Shown: in pieces, positions 1 through 10,540 of the stretch
How the letters are laid out: the number at the start of each line of letters is the position of its first letter
Position numbering within the stretch: the stretch's first letter is position 1
Origin: Choristoneura fumiferana
Taxonomy: Eukaryota > Arthropoda > Insecta > Lepidoptera > Tortricidae
Direction of reading: 5' to 3'
NCBI RefSeq assembly: GCF_025370935.1
Contig: NC_133491.1
Span: forward strand, 3,064,960 to 3,128,959
Length of the DNA stretch: 64,000 bases
Made by a program: the position numbers and the translations under genes
Notes under the pieces: generated by a model
What the model was told of the DNA's origin: nothing
Seen by the model: the letters and a program-made list of their open reading frames with translations, nothing else
Database searches by the model: none

Positions 1-56
1 TCTTCGATAGGTGCCTCCGCCCCCCTCCTCGCCCCTTCCTGATTATCCAGAGCCTG

Positions 57-250
57 ACTGGTCGATGTGGTGGTAGTCTGTCATGTCACGGGGGCTCTGG
101 AGTAATACCTACCGTAGGGCAACTAAACTAACTCTCTTATCCTCCGTTCCTTGCATGTAATTCGGGACCCGTCTGGTCGATGTGGCGGTGGTCCGTCATT
201 CCCACGGGATCCCTGATTAACAACCACCGTAACGTAGCCTAACCGCTATC
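57..250. repeat. two diverged ~115-bp tandem units
   Basis: The segment around TGGTCGATGTGG (position 59) recurs about 115 bp later (position 174). The similarity continues through the GGTGGT, TCCGTCAT, ACGGG and CCACCGTA blocks, with many substitutions. The rest of 1-600 shows no convincing gene. It is CpG-richer than its surroundings and open reading frames there look fortuitous. Confidence 0.5.
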
Positions 251-599
251 CCCCCGATATTGTTCAACGTAAGCTTCCTCCTAGGGATTCGCACCCACCG
301 TAGGCCGTAACCGCCGCCGCCACCATAACGTAAAGACCGTCCTTTGACGTTAGAAGGCCCCGCGTGACCTTTCCCGCCGTACGCGTAGAATTAGACGTAG
401 TTAATAAGAATATATGTTTTATGAATAAATTGGTGTTGGATTTTGGGTAAACACTGTTTCCTTCATCTCCCCTCGAGCGAGACCTCCGAGCTAGCTTAAA
501 TAAGCGAGTCCTGGTCCTAACCCAACCAGGATTCGCTAATGTGCATGGGCCCCCGCGCCCAACATCACAAGGTATTAGCAAAAGTGTTCCCCCTGTTCC

Positions 600-1130
600 A
601 CGCCTTCACAGGGTGTGACAATGTCTCCTTTTTTAACGGGAAAGTCAAAAAAGTGCAATAGAGACATGGAACGCATTTCCTAATGCTACAGAAGGGTTTC
701 TGGCAGCATATGAGGGAAGGACTAGCGAGGCTTTTGCGATTATTGAAAAGTTTGTCGTCATTTTACATGACAGGTAATAATGTGCATTTCAATAAAACTA
801 ATAAAACATATTTAGTACTTAGTTGATATTTTTTCGTTATGTTTTAGATCCAGTTCATTTTCTACTGTAAATGAAGCCCGAAAGCATCTGCGTTTTCAAA
901 AAAAAAAAACCCGCCAACTGGAAACTACCATGAACGAAAGCCTCTCTGTATCAGCATTTCCTGCGAGCAGTTCCAAGCTGTCTATGTATGGGGTCAGATT
1001 TCACCGACACAAAATCTTCCTGATCCATCTAATTGGGGATGGACCAAAGCCGGTGACCGCTGGCGACCTACTTGGACAGACTTACCAGTAGCTGCCGATG
1101 TATGCTTGGAAATGATTCGATGCAGATGCA
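600..1130 (+). pseudogene. decayed transposon-associated protein of the HAFTGCD / WGQ...WGW type
   Basis: Reading the three plus frames in turn gives a chain of motifs that I recognise from a widespread, transposon-associated protein family of animals: HAFTGCDNVSFF (about 600-635), WNAFPNATEGFLAAYEG (about 670-720), then an intron-like GTAATA...TTTTAG (774-847), STVNEARKHL, and WGWTKAGDRWRPTWTDLP before CRCKK (to about 1130). The family's C-terminal part is normally cysteine-rich (C.CKKGC). Here it stops at CRCKK and runs into AT-rich DNA. At least two frame changes and stop codons show that it is dead. Family assignment is from memory of these motifs; function is unknown. Confidence 0.55.
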
Positions 1131-1299
1131 AAAAGTTTTTTTTATTATTACCGTACCTACCTTGTTGTTAAAGTTGACACTCCAGCATTTAATATTATTA
1201 TAATAGTGATATTTCTTCTCATTTCCCCTTTTCTTTTGAACTTTAGCTTAACATCTTCTATTTAATCTGGATAAACAAATTTTTAAGCATTTCAAGATC

Positions 1300-1505
1300 C
1301 AATTCCAGATATTTGTATGAAAATACGAATGTTTGTTCTCGGGTCTTGGGTGTTTACTATGTATTTAAGTATGTATCTATCTATATAATTATATTTATCC
1401 GTTGCTTAGTACCCATAACACAAGCTTTGCTAAGCTTACTTTGGGACTAGGTCAATTGGTGTGAATTGTCCCGTGATATTTATTTATCTATTTATTTATT
1501 TCCAA
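1300..1505 (+). repeat. SINE-like repeat (TTGGGACTAGGTCAATTGG family)
   Basis: It runs from GATATTTGTATGAAAATACG through TATCCGTTGC to TTTGGGACTAGGTCAATTGG and an ATTTATTTATTT tail. The same family occurs at 27.7, 29.0 and 53.7 kb, and on the minus strand at 61.4-61.6 kb. The 61.6-kb copy also keeps a tRNA-like head with a B-box GGTTCGATTCC, so I infer a tRNA-derived SINE. Confidence 0.6.
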
Positions 1506-1880
1506 ATTTCCACATAATTATCGCGAACCTGTCATTTTCCCTTCTATTAGCTATTTTATGTGTTACCAACCTATCTCCCGTCTGTAAATCTGTTCGAGAC
1601 ACCTTAAATCACGCCTATTTTGTTAAGATTTCCCTTCAATGAAATCACCTTGTCTTTTCTGTGGTAACCTTTTAAATGTCAAATCGTAAGTTTGGCAGCT
1701 TTATTGACGCACCTTTACTGACATTAACGCTAAGCTTCTAAATTTGTGCACTAATTACTAAGGAGCTATCTTGCGTGCTCAGCATCACCATTTCCCTCCA
1801 TCTCAACTACTGACGCTTACTTCAGGCATTCTTGGTGAGCAACGCGACACTCAACAAACCGTTCCCCTTTCTCTTCCACA

Positions 1881-2072
1881 ATGTCCGTTCCGTCTTTTGA
1901 TTCCCTAATTGAACAGTTCCCCTGCCTATACAACCCTGACGATTTTAACTTCTCCGATAAAACCGTAAAATCCCGCGTTAAAACCCAACTACTCCAATTA
2001 CGCAAAAAATCATATTCCATCCCTCTGACATCCGCCGATATCGACCGGAAAATTAAGGCTTACCGACGCAAA
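1881..2072 (+). CDS. FPCL-family exon 1 (copy A), hypothetical protein
   Basis: An ATG opens a 64-codon exon ending at AAA|GTGAAT, a plausible splice donor. The peptide has an aromatic/acidic start, then FPCLYNP, NFSDKTVK, a basic LLQLRKK stretch and a basic end, DIDRKIKAYRRK. A homologous exon starts at 17141 (FPCLF, NFRDRTLK, DVKRKVRNYQ). The spacing of FPCL and the basic helix-like C-end is kept although identity is modest, which suggests selected protein sequence. The start is slightly reminiscent of the MADF domain, but I cannot assign it. Downstream, 2073-2760 has no other clear exon and looks intronic. Confidence 0.45.
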
Positions 2073-2760
2073 GTGAATATCGTAACATTTCCCCTATTAC
2101 CTCTTATTACCGGACTACTCGTTAGTGTTCAACCTAGTGCCAATATTAATTATTGATATTTCCTAACAGATCCAACGCAGAAAAATGAAAACCCAAAAAC
2201 CCACAACACCGTCTACTACACATACATCACTACATCTACATCACTTAACGTGTACGTGTACGGATACGTTAAGTGAAAAAATATTTCTCCACAATCTTTT
2301 ACTGGCGTTTTACTCTTTTTAACCTCCTAGCTCATAGATTTAAATTTCCTTTATTATCACTTCTTACTGCGCACTTAACAATTGATAATTAACCTGGGAC
2401 CCAAATCTAAGTTAAGTATTCTATTCAATTTTAATAAGGATAGCGAACAACGATCCTTTTCATTCAATGTGGCTGGTGTATACATATATAAATATATGAG
2501 TTTCTTATTGCACGATATTAGTAACCAACTATAATTTCCGAACAGTGAAATCTACATTTAAGGGTGGACCTTTTCCTGATTGTAACCCCTCCCTTAACTA
2601 CCCGTAATCAAGTTTACATACATACAAGATGTATTAGTGGGTATTTATTACTAATCCACATTACTCCTTTCTTTTAACATACTTCTTCCTTTCTTTCCCT
2701 ATGACCCCTTCTCGTAACTGGAATCTTATTTTACTTTATTAGTGGCATTTTTATTTTCAG

Positions 2761-3072
2761 AACCCTGAACAACCCTCACTACCAGCTCTACCTAACCCCA
2801 ATCCTTCTGCTGCCCCAACTGTGCTTCGCGACTCTCCGGCTTCTCTTTCACCCAGCAATCCTCCGATCTCCGCGCACCACCTCCTTGATCCCTGGACCCC
2901 AATTCCAGACTCAGAAGTAATATACATCTCCTTTTCCTATCCTTTCTGTTTTGTTTCCTCTCGTGTTTTATTTATTTATTTATGGCCGTTTTTTTCTTTT
3001 CAGTTTGACGCCTACCTCGACACCCTGGCTTCGCGATCCCCCTCCCCTTCTTCCATCTTGCCGCTACCATAA
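2761..3072 (+). CDS. FPCL-family proline-rich exons (copy A)
   Basis: A pyrimidine tract and TTTTCAG precede an exon (2761-2916) encoding a Pro/Ser-rich peptide that ends in DPWTPIPDSE, with donor GAA|GTAATA. A second TTTTCAG opens an exon at 3004 (FDAYLDTLASRS...) that stops with TAA at 3070-3072. Both junctions are phase 0, so the two exons join in frame. The same two exons occur at 9447-9742. This looks like the low-complexity tail of the protein that begins with the FPCL exon, but the middle of the gene is not proven. No function can be assigned. Confidence 0.45.
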   Translation, partial: NPEQPSLPALPNPNPSAAPTVLRDSPASLSPSNPPISAHHLLDPWTPIPDSEVIYISFSYPFCFVSSRVLFIYLWPFFSFQFDAYLDTLASRSPSPSSILPLP

Positions 3073-3076
3073 ACCC

Positions 3077-3300
3077 CTTTTTTTCTAATATATTTTCCTT
3101 TTTTTTTTCAATGTCTGTGTTTCACTTTCCTTTTAGTTAGCCTATTTTGATTTTTTTTCAGATGATCAATTTCCTTCTCTCCGCTATCGACTTCTCCTTC
3201 CTTCACGTTTCTGCTACTGCTATTAACTTGACACCGCCGCAACCGCGTTCCAGTCGCCGCAGGATGTTATCGCTATCTTAATTACCCTTCTTAGTTTAAT
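3077..3300 (+). repeat. third conserved block of the FPCL unit
   Basis: From CTAATATATTTTCC through TTTTTTTCAG to CAATTTCCTTCTCTCCGCTA the sequence matches 16680-16790. There the match resumes on the far side of the gypsy insertion. It may include a further exon (DDQFPSLRY) after the acceptor at about 3160. The rest (3200-3370) is unremarkable. Confidence 0.45.
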
Positions 3301-3378
3301 GAAGTTAGCTAATTTCTTTTTAAAGAGCCGCCACCACCCCGACGTTTATAAGCATTACATCTCGGTGACCTATTTTTG

Positions 3379-4582
3379 ACAGTGACAGTTGAAATTAAAG
3401 AACTGCAATTTTGCTATCACTTTTGATGAATGGACCTGTGTTCATGCAGTTCCTCCACCTCCACACTGTAAGAACACACACAAATCACACAAACCCATCT
3501 ATCACCACCACCACACTACACTGACGCGTTTCGAACTCAACCAGAGCTCATCTTCAGAGTGACACAACCGTACACCATGCTACCAGTTGTTAGACTAACA
3601 GATGAGCTCTGGTTGAGTTTGAAACGCGTCAGTGTAGTGTGGTGGTGGTGATAGATGGGTTTGTGTGATTTGTGTGTGTTCTTACAGTGCGGAGGTGGAG
3701 GAACTGCATGCACACGCATATTTTGCATAAGCTTAGCTATAGTAAGGTCGCAGGTGAGCAAGGAAATTCTTTTAGTTCATTGATATGGACCTCCGCAAAG
3801 TAACGCCTGATTCAATAAATTATTTGAAATGTCTATCCTTGAGAACTTGCACTCGTCTCTAGATATTATTAAGGCGACTGTTGAAGTTATATGCCGCAGA
3901 GACGCAAACTCTTCTGACAGCTGATACGACCCTCAAGCTTATGATTAAGACTTCCCAGATCCCATCAATAAAAAAGTTTACTGCTGCTTTAAAGAGACGT
4001 ATTTCAGAACGACGTCTTCACAGCGTGACTGGGGCACTTCAATACTTAAATAATGCTCAGCGTTACCTGAATGAAGATAACGATAGCGATTTTACTTTTA
4101 ACGTCTTTGAGAAGGCTTCATTCCATGAGATCAAAGACCTAATATACAATATAGCTTTAATTGAAAGGTCTGATTTCTCCAAGAGTTCTACGACAGAGTC
4201 GGAAACACGTGTTGATGTTGAAACCGAGCCTCAATCCGTTGAGCAATGTCAACAAGTTCATAAACCACTAACCTACAAGGAGGAATTGAACCGACAGATA
4301 GCCTTACTAACAGAACCGGAACAGCACCCCCATGCCACAGCCACACACAGTCAACCAGCTCAACCCGATGTGGCAACATTAATACATGTTGAGATGGCTA
4401 TGTTTGATAACGGAGCAAGTCGAGGTGCTATATTAACATCAGTTTTCAATAATTTGCTTGCGATTCCACCAACAAGCGTAGAGTCCGAAAGGGCATTTTC
4501 CGCAGCCGGTGTTTTGTGCAATCGGCTAAGAACACGGCTTAACGATGACACGCTGGATGCCTTCATGTTTTTGCGAAGCTGA
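3379..4582 (+). pseudogene. hAT transposase fragment, interrupted
   Basis: At about 3410-3446 the plus strand encodes a FAITFDEWTCVHA segment, typical of the hAT catalytic core. After a foldback insertion the frame resumes as HAYFA. From 3881 a 233-codon open frame runs to a TGA at 4580. It ends with the hAT dimerisation motif, PPTSVESERAFSAAG followed by RLNDDTLDAFMFLRS. The N-terminal BED finger and much of the core are missing, and there are stops near 3725. No terminal repeat follows the stop codon: the coding sequence runs straight into a DUF4806-type exon. It is a relic rather than an active element. Confidence 0.75.
3449..3704. mobile_element. 256-bp foldback (MITE-like) element inside the hAT fragment
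   Basis: Arms at 3443-3553 and 3600-3710 are reverse complements over 111 bp with only two mismatches, around a 46-bp centre. If the element runs from GTTCCTCC to GGAGGAAC, it is flanked by TTCATGCA and TGCATGCA (7 of 8 identical), a likely target duplication. Removing it brings the hAT frame together. The motif ACGCGTTTCGAACTC is in the arm. No coding capacity is seen. Confidence 0.8.
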
Positions 4583-7079
4583 TGGTGACCGTAATAATAT
4601 AGTTATTGTCAGCAGCTCTTGGCTGACACCTAAGAAACAAGAAGCGTTTTGGCCAACATTGAAAAAAACTTCTCAATACAATAAGTCATTGATGAAACAC
4701 GAAAGACCCGACGATCAAACATGGCAGCTAATAACGTTGAAGAGAAAATTTTATGAACCGGTAAGCAAACTAGTCTATTCTTTTTTTGGGAGGATCCAAA
4801 TCGTGTCTTTTTATTAATTTTATATCTTTAAGCCAATGTTTCAACCTTTTCACCCTAATAAGTGCTGTTTGTCTTTGCAGAGGATTTAATGACTGCCCGT
4901 AAAAAGGCAAAACAAGCAGAGTCAACAAGTGATATCAATGATTACGACGATGACAGTAAAAAACGAAAGACGAAGAAGCCTGCTCGAGTAATGGACTCAG
5001 ACTCTTCATTATCTTCTGAATCTGAAGAAAGTGCCCTGGACATGTTTATGATTGGTGAGTAATTTTGTTTTCTTTGACAGTTAATATATTATCAGAAACA
5101 AAAGACAATCTAAATAAGTTCCTATATGCTACCAAAAACAAAAAAGTAAAAGCATTTCCTCGCTATATAGCAATACTCTAATGCGTTGTGCAAGGCAGCT
5201 AGCAAGGTAGCTCTTCGGTCACCAGTCGTTTTGGTTAGTGACCGAGTGTGAGTTATATATATATTAGGTAAGGTGGGGTAAGACCTACATAGTTTATTTG
5301 ACGGGGTATTTTGTAGTATAAATTAAAGTCATGTGATGTCAATTAGTATGAAGCATTTTGGCTGCCGCCAGCGAGGTCAATTTTTGAATCATATTTTTTC
5401 CTCATCAAATTAATTTCCTCATGCATGCTTGCCGGTTTACTACTTATAATACAAAATTTACCTTTTTAGGGTTCCTTCCATACCCTAAGTGTTTGGGGGG
5501 GGGGGGGGGGAAGTAAGGCAGGACGGGAGGTTGTGGCCGGTTTTTGGACTTAGAAAATTTCTCAGTTTTTTTAAGGGTGGCTGGTATTTGGACAAAACTT
5601 GTTTTTTTTTTAATTTTAATTTTTGTTTAATTTTCTTTTTCCTATTATAAAAAATGCGTAAAGATAAGCATGTTTTATTCTTTTTCTCTTAGATCGGTAT
5701 TTACCGAGATAAGAAAAATGTTCGAAAGTCAGTCATTTTAAACGGTTCTAGGACTTGGAAAATATCGGTATTGGGAAATTGATGTCAATATAACACCTCA
5801 TTTTTATTAATGTATTATATAGAACATCTTACAACAAGCATAAAATGTCAAATGAACTATTCTCTGTGACCATCCGTTTTGGAAATAAATCTTGGTAATT
5901 ATCAAGTTTAGAGAAAAGTTGCCCATACAAAACATGTTTATTTTAGCGCCTTCTATACACTTTGTTTGTTGAAGTTGCAATCGGAAACTACATATTTGTG
6001 TCTGCACTTTATAAAATACTTGTGTGTCACTCTCAGTGGTCCCAATTAGTGGGATTATGGCTTTGTTACATTTTATTTTCAGGTAATGAAAGCTGTGAAA
6101 AAAAGAAAAATAAGTTAAATGACCAAAACATTGAAGGTATAGATAAAATATTTACCCTTATAAAACATTCCATGTAATAACCCTCCTCTCCTTCGGCAGT
6201 CGGGCTAAAAAGAGGCCAAGTATCGAAACTCTTCCACCATAAAAAGTTGTGATATTTCGTAGTACCAAGTCTCAGGCATTCTTGTTCTGGGATGTGTTAT
6301 TTATTGGACTGGTCCAAAGCTATGTTTTTTATGCATTTTTCTGGGAGTTTGATATTTACTTATCATATTACTTACTTGTTGGTAATTAGAATCTTTCGCT
6401 TTTAGCTATACCCTGTTACAATAAACTGCAATCCAATGAAATTCCGGAAAAGGAAGTTTCTAAGCCTGTAGATGGGCAGTCATCATCAACATCCGCAGAT
6501 CATCGTAGCCGGAAGGATTCTACTGACACAGACATTACATTCACACCAAAGTCTACAGGTATGTTTGTATACTGCCCATTATTGGATCTTTTGTTCGCTG
6601 CGTAGGGATCTTAGACGCATAAAGCTGCAAACGCACAGAGAACGGTGGCGGAGCGGCGCGGCGCGGAGGCGGTGCCGGTTGTAATGTTCGAGCTAAATAC
6701 GAACGGGTCCGCACAGGATACCGCTGTCAGTGCGTTTCGGCCTTAAATGGGTTTACTTTACTACCTATCTAATATATATATGTGTTTGAGACATCCATGT
6801 ATTTATGCGATATGAATTGAAGTTTGGTTCTTTTTTTTGTATCTCAACTACATTCAATTCATGTTTGTAGGTCATCAGCATAAGGTTATGCAATTGTTGA
6901 CAACTCTGGTAGAACAGAACAACCAAATATTAACCTGGATTAGAAGCCAAAATGAAACTGATGAAATTAAGAGAAAACAAGAGCCTATAAAGCTTCCCGT
7001 ACAGCTACCTATTTGTGATGAAAATGAATTATCAACACTGGAAGAATATCTCAATAATGATGTAAATTTCGGAGAAATG
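4579..7079 (+). CDS. DUF4806-type protein gene, five exons, 3' end missing
   Basis: Exons 4579-4760, 4883-5054, 6083-6136, 6406-6558 and 6871-7079 are bounded by usable acceptors and by GTAAGC, GTGAGT, GTATAG, GTATGT and GTAAGT donors. Their phases agree throughout. Exon 1 has the KKQEAFWPTLKK...LMKHERPDDQTW start typical of insect DUF4806 proteins. Exon 2 has the MTARKKAKQAESTSD segment and a basic/acidic tract. Exons 3 and 4 are low complexity. Exon 5 carries LLTTLVEQNNQIL and LSTLEEYLNNDVNF, the beginning of the DUF4806 domain. The rest of that domain is not found before a gypsy fragment starts at 7.64 kb. The initiator exon is also missing, where the hAT fragment abuts. DUF4806 proteins have no established function, and many copies in insects are repeat-associated. 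Possibly a decayed copy. Confidence 0.6.
5061..6080. other. intron 2 of the DUF4806-type gene
   Basis: Non-coding and AT-rich, with a run of about 15 G at 5497-5511 that would be prone to length errors. There are no recognisable genes. Intron 4 (6559-6870) includes a short GC-rich stretch (6640-6700) with no readable protein. Confidence 0.5.
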
Positions 7080-7122
7080 GTAAGTGTCCTATCTACTACT
7101 TTGTAGTAAGTCATCGTCATAA

Positions 7123-7345
7123 TATAAGGTAACATCCAAAGTGATCAAATTGTTCATTACATCAGAATACAATTAAATTGGTGTACCTAACTATTTGAGC
7201 ACTTTGGCTGTTACCTTAGATGTAACCGAAACCGACTGTATGTACGGTCAGGGAAATGTATTCACGTACCTTTTTAGCTCTTGTCACTATGACCATAAGG
7301 CATAAAACTGTACATGAATACATTTCCCTGACTTACCTTCAAACT
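7123..7345. repeat. nested inverted repeats
   Basis: ATAAGGTAACATCCAAAGTG near 7123 is matched in reverse by CACTTTGGCTGTTACCTTA near 7200. GTCAGGGAAATGTATTCACG near 7247 is matched in reverse by TGAATACATTTCCCTGAC near 7314. These look like two small foldbacks side by side. The GC-rich stretch 7430-7560 has no recognised content. Confidence 0.55.
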
Positions 7346-7639
7346 CAAAATTACATTTGAATCACCTTTTGAAGTCGGTGCCAAACCTCAATTAAACTTC
7401 TTTATTTGACTAAAATAGTCGTTTCTATAACCGACCGCCGCAGGCGGCGGTATGCCGCGGCATGCCCCGGAGAAGTGCTCCCAGGTATCACGGTATCGCG
7501 GGGGACGCTCCGCCGGTTTGCGCAGGCCTTTAGCGTATATTTTGTGCGGAACCCTCGGTGCTACTAATAAAACTAATAACTTGCTAGTTTGCTCAGTTTT
7601 TGATTTTGTAAGAACTTTCAGATTGACCCTCGTACTATA

Positions 7640-8886
7640 TTAAAGGGTGAAGCTGGAGTTTGGTGGTTGGGAGTCAAGAACGATGTGACTTCGTGGTCTG
7701 ACTTCGAAATAAGACTGCGAGAAAATTTTGCGCCTGTTCGCGAAGCATACTTGATATTTATCGATATCACGCAAGAGAAGCAACTTCCTGGCATTTCCAC
7801 TGAAGAATTTATACGACGAAAGCGGCTGTTGTTTTCTCAGCTACCTAAATCGCAGTCGGAGACTAACCAGCTGGACATGGTCTTTGGACTGCTTCGTCTA
7901 GAAATTAGAGAAAAGGTTACTCGTGCGGAAGTGAAGAACTTTAAGGATCTTCTAAAAGCGGCTCAAGCAGCGGAGCATGTACTAAAAGAAAAAGATCGTG
8001 TTGTGTCAACCGAAACGAACGAGTATAAACCGCTTCCAGGTTCAAGGCCAGCGCCAACGAGGAAAACCCGCTGTAGGTACTGTAAAAACTACGGCCACAC
8101 CGTTGAGACTTGCAAGAAGCTGTCCTCGCGCATGGATAATTCTCAAAAAGGCGTCAAACCTAATAGAGTTGAAGAAATAACTCAGTTCCCGTCCGCGTCT
8201 GTTCCAAAATTTAGATGCTATGGCTGCGGCACACCAGGTGTAGTAAGAAGCAACTGCTCAACGTGCAACGCAAATAAGGCTCAGCGGCCCGCGGTGGACA
8301 TCGGATGTTGTTCGATTGCGGTCTCGACCGATTCTAGAGACAGGCCCGTCGTCTATATTGATATTGGAGGAGTAGCCACACCGACTACAGAATAGTTGCG
8401 CCAAATCAAGTATTGCCTCATACTCACTATATTGTGAGTTATGGAAGAAAGGTTTCACATTTAGGGAATTAGGAGTGAGCATTACTATGGCTGATGGCAT
8501 TCAGAGGCCACAAGCCGTACTGGTAACCCAGGCTCCAGTAAAGATCAATGACCATACGGTTCATACCACGTTCTTGGTTCTGCCAGAGTCGCGCCACAAC
8601 CGAACCCTACTCGGGGTCGGCTTCCTTCAAGATACTCACATTGTCCTTAATTTGCCGCAATATACCTGGTTTTTCATTGATGATCTATTTAATGAGTTTG
8701 AACTCAATAAGGAGAGCTTCGCCAAGTTTGAAGAAGGAGTAGCCTTCATGGCAACAGAAAGTGCGTACTCCTTATCGCAACTAGCTCTCTTGCTTGAAAC
8801 GTATTCATACGTACTTACGAAATACACAAGGTCAACAGAGACTCACAGAGCTATCTTTGATTTCCATAGAAAAAGAGCTTTTAACT
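7640..8886 (+). pseudogene. Ty3/gypsy gag-protease fragment (old)
   Basis: 7667-8395 encodes a gag C-terminal part: a capsid-like helical region (SWSDFEIRLRENFAP, EEFIRRKRLLFSQLP), a canonical zinc knuckle CRYCKNYGHTVETC, and a second one, CYGCGTPGVVRSNC, in which Val stands at the His position. A frame change near 8395 leads into the protease and linker region (SITMADG, FLVLPESRHNRTLLGVGFL, LNLPQYTWFF) ending at 8886. Where the protease Asp-Ser/Thr-Gly triad is expected, the matching frame reads Asn-Ser-Cys. No reverse transcriptase follows and no LTRs were identified. It belongs to a lineage different from the young element at 9.75 kb. Confidence 0.75.
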
Positions 8887-9442
8887 AACATCAAACGGTC
8901 ACCAACTTTCTATGACGATGTCTTACAACGCTACTTAAAAAAAGACAGGCGCGTAGATTTAATATATAAATAATTTTAAACTTCTTCGTTTTAAATTTTA
9001 TGAATGTACTTACTGGACCTAATCTGTCGTCTCTCGCATAAAAAATATTTTCTCGTAACGGCTTTTCTTAAGGCCACTTCGGATATCTTCTGAGTGACCT
9101 GTTCAAATAATATCAATCACTCAGTTAGATAGTCGTGGTGGTCAAAACCATTCGTCGAAATATGTAATAAATTCTACAGCTACACCACAGACTCGCTTGG
9201 CGGAATAACATTGGTAAGTGCTTAAACTACTGATTTCATTTCTTTTTTCGGCTCCTCGACATGTTTCCAAATATCTCTATAGGCTAGCACCACAATGGCA
9301 AACCGTTTGTTTTGCGGGTGTCCATGGGTAGTGGTGCTTACTTCCTATCTACTTGCTTGTTTCCCACCCTATTAAAAAAACCTGCTGAATTTAGTTATGT
9401 TCTTCAGCCAGTCTTACGTTCAGGAGCACTGCACGCCACTGT
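8887..9442. other. no gene seen
   Basis: AT-rich spacer between the old gypsy fragment and FPCL copy B. An open frame at 9312-9446 reads into the proline-rich exon, but the upstream part looks intronic and ends in ACTGTTCAG. Confidence 0.4.
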
Positions 9443-9446
9443 TCAG

Positions 9447-9742
9447 AACCCTGAACCACCTCTATCAACAGTTTCCTTCAACCCCAATCCTCCTACCGCT
9501 CCGCCTGTTTCCTGTGACGTTCCGACTCTCCAACCAACTAACAACTCCGATGTCATCGAGATCCACTCCATAGACCCCTGGATCCCGATTCCAGACTCTG
9601 AAGTAATATATATCTCCTTTTCCTTCCCTTTCTATTTTCTCTCCTTTTATTTTCACATGGTTCTATTTTTTTTTCTTTTTGACGCCTACCTCGATATCCT
9701 AGCTCCGCGCTCTCCCTCCCGTCCTTTCATTTTGTCCCCTTA
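9447..9742 (+). pseudogene. FPCL-family proline-rich exons (copy B)
   Basis: AACCCTGAACCACC follows TGTTCAG. The exon ends DPWIPIPDSE|GTAATA at about 9602, and the FDAYLDILAPRSPSR exon lies at about 9681-9742. Compared with copy A, the acceptor before the second exon has lost its CAG (TTTTTCTTTTTGACGCC), so splicing is probably impaired. Ten bases after this exon the gypsy LTR begins. The unit continues beyond the retrotransposon at 16659. Confidence 0.5.
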
Positions 9743-9752
9743 ATATATATAT

Positions 9753-10524
9753 TGTCATAGCCAGTTTTGAAACGCCTAGTGACAATGACAAGGCAATGTC
9801 ATGACGTCACTATCTTGGTTGGAAACTCATCGTCGTATTTCGAGCACAGCGTAACTAGCTGGATGGCGCAGGGGCAGCAAAGGGCGCCTAGAGAACACAC
9901 TGTTCACGGTTCAAATCTCACGTGGTGAGATCAATCTTTTTCTATTTACAAGTGAAATCATTAATAGTAAGGTAAATTGGGTAGCCGAAAATAATTATTA
10001 AGATAATAATGAAACTAGTTTAAAAACAGGCATTGCGTTTCTCGTCTGAGGCTAAAGGCGGACGCGGGTCGCACGGTGTACCTTGTATTGGAAATGTACC
10101 CGACATATTAAATAAACACATTAATTCCAGTTATTAAGTTAATTTAAATTTAATAAGTTTTATCGTTTTTGGTGTTTGTGACAAAGGGGTAAGTTATACG
10201 CTTTTACAATCTTTGGTCTCAATTGCCTTTAATCCAATAGACATTTGTGAGTCACCAACGCTCGTTTGTTTTAGCGTTAAGACATGCCCTTTGGAATTCG
10301 GACATAGTTTGCTTGGCTCTGAGTGGATGTAAAACGCTAGCCGTGGTGCTTGGATAGGCAGGGATCCCTGACACGATCAAAACCCCTCCTGGCGCTCAAC
10401 TGCTTTAGCGATAAGTACCTAGGTTAAGTTAGTGTTAAGATTTAAATAATTGTAACCGTAAATATAGGGTGTCTTTTAACTAAAGTATATTTGTTTTCTT
10501 GGATCCGTAGGTCAACCCATAACA
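9753..10524 (+). repeat. 5' LTR
   Basis: Begins TGTCATAGCC and ends CCCATAACA. Inside are an A-box-like TGGCGCAGGGGCA (9864-9876) and a B-box-like GGTTCAAATCT (9908-9918), about 44 bp apart. The LTR therefore carries a tRNA-like stretch. Confidence 0.93.
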
Positions 10525-10526
10525 AA

Positions 10527-10540
10527 TGACGCCCAACGTC
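10527..10540 (+). promoter_or_regulatory. putative primer-binding site
   Basis: TGACGCCCAACGTC lies three bases after the 5' LTR, the expected place. It resembles the TGGCGCCC-type sites of retroelements primed by a tRNA 3' end. The cognate tRNA cannot be named from this sequence alone. Confidence 0.5.

Noticed and set aside
264..581. 105-codon minus-strand frame
   Set aside because: Lies in a CpG-rich repeat region with internal tandem similarity; no domain, no splice or start context.
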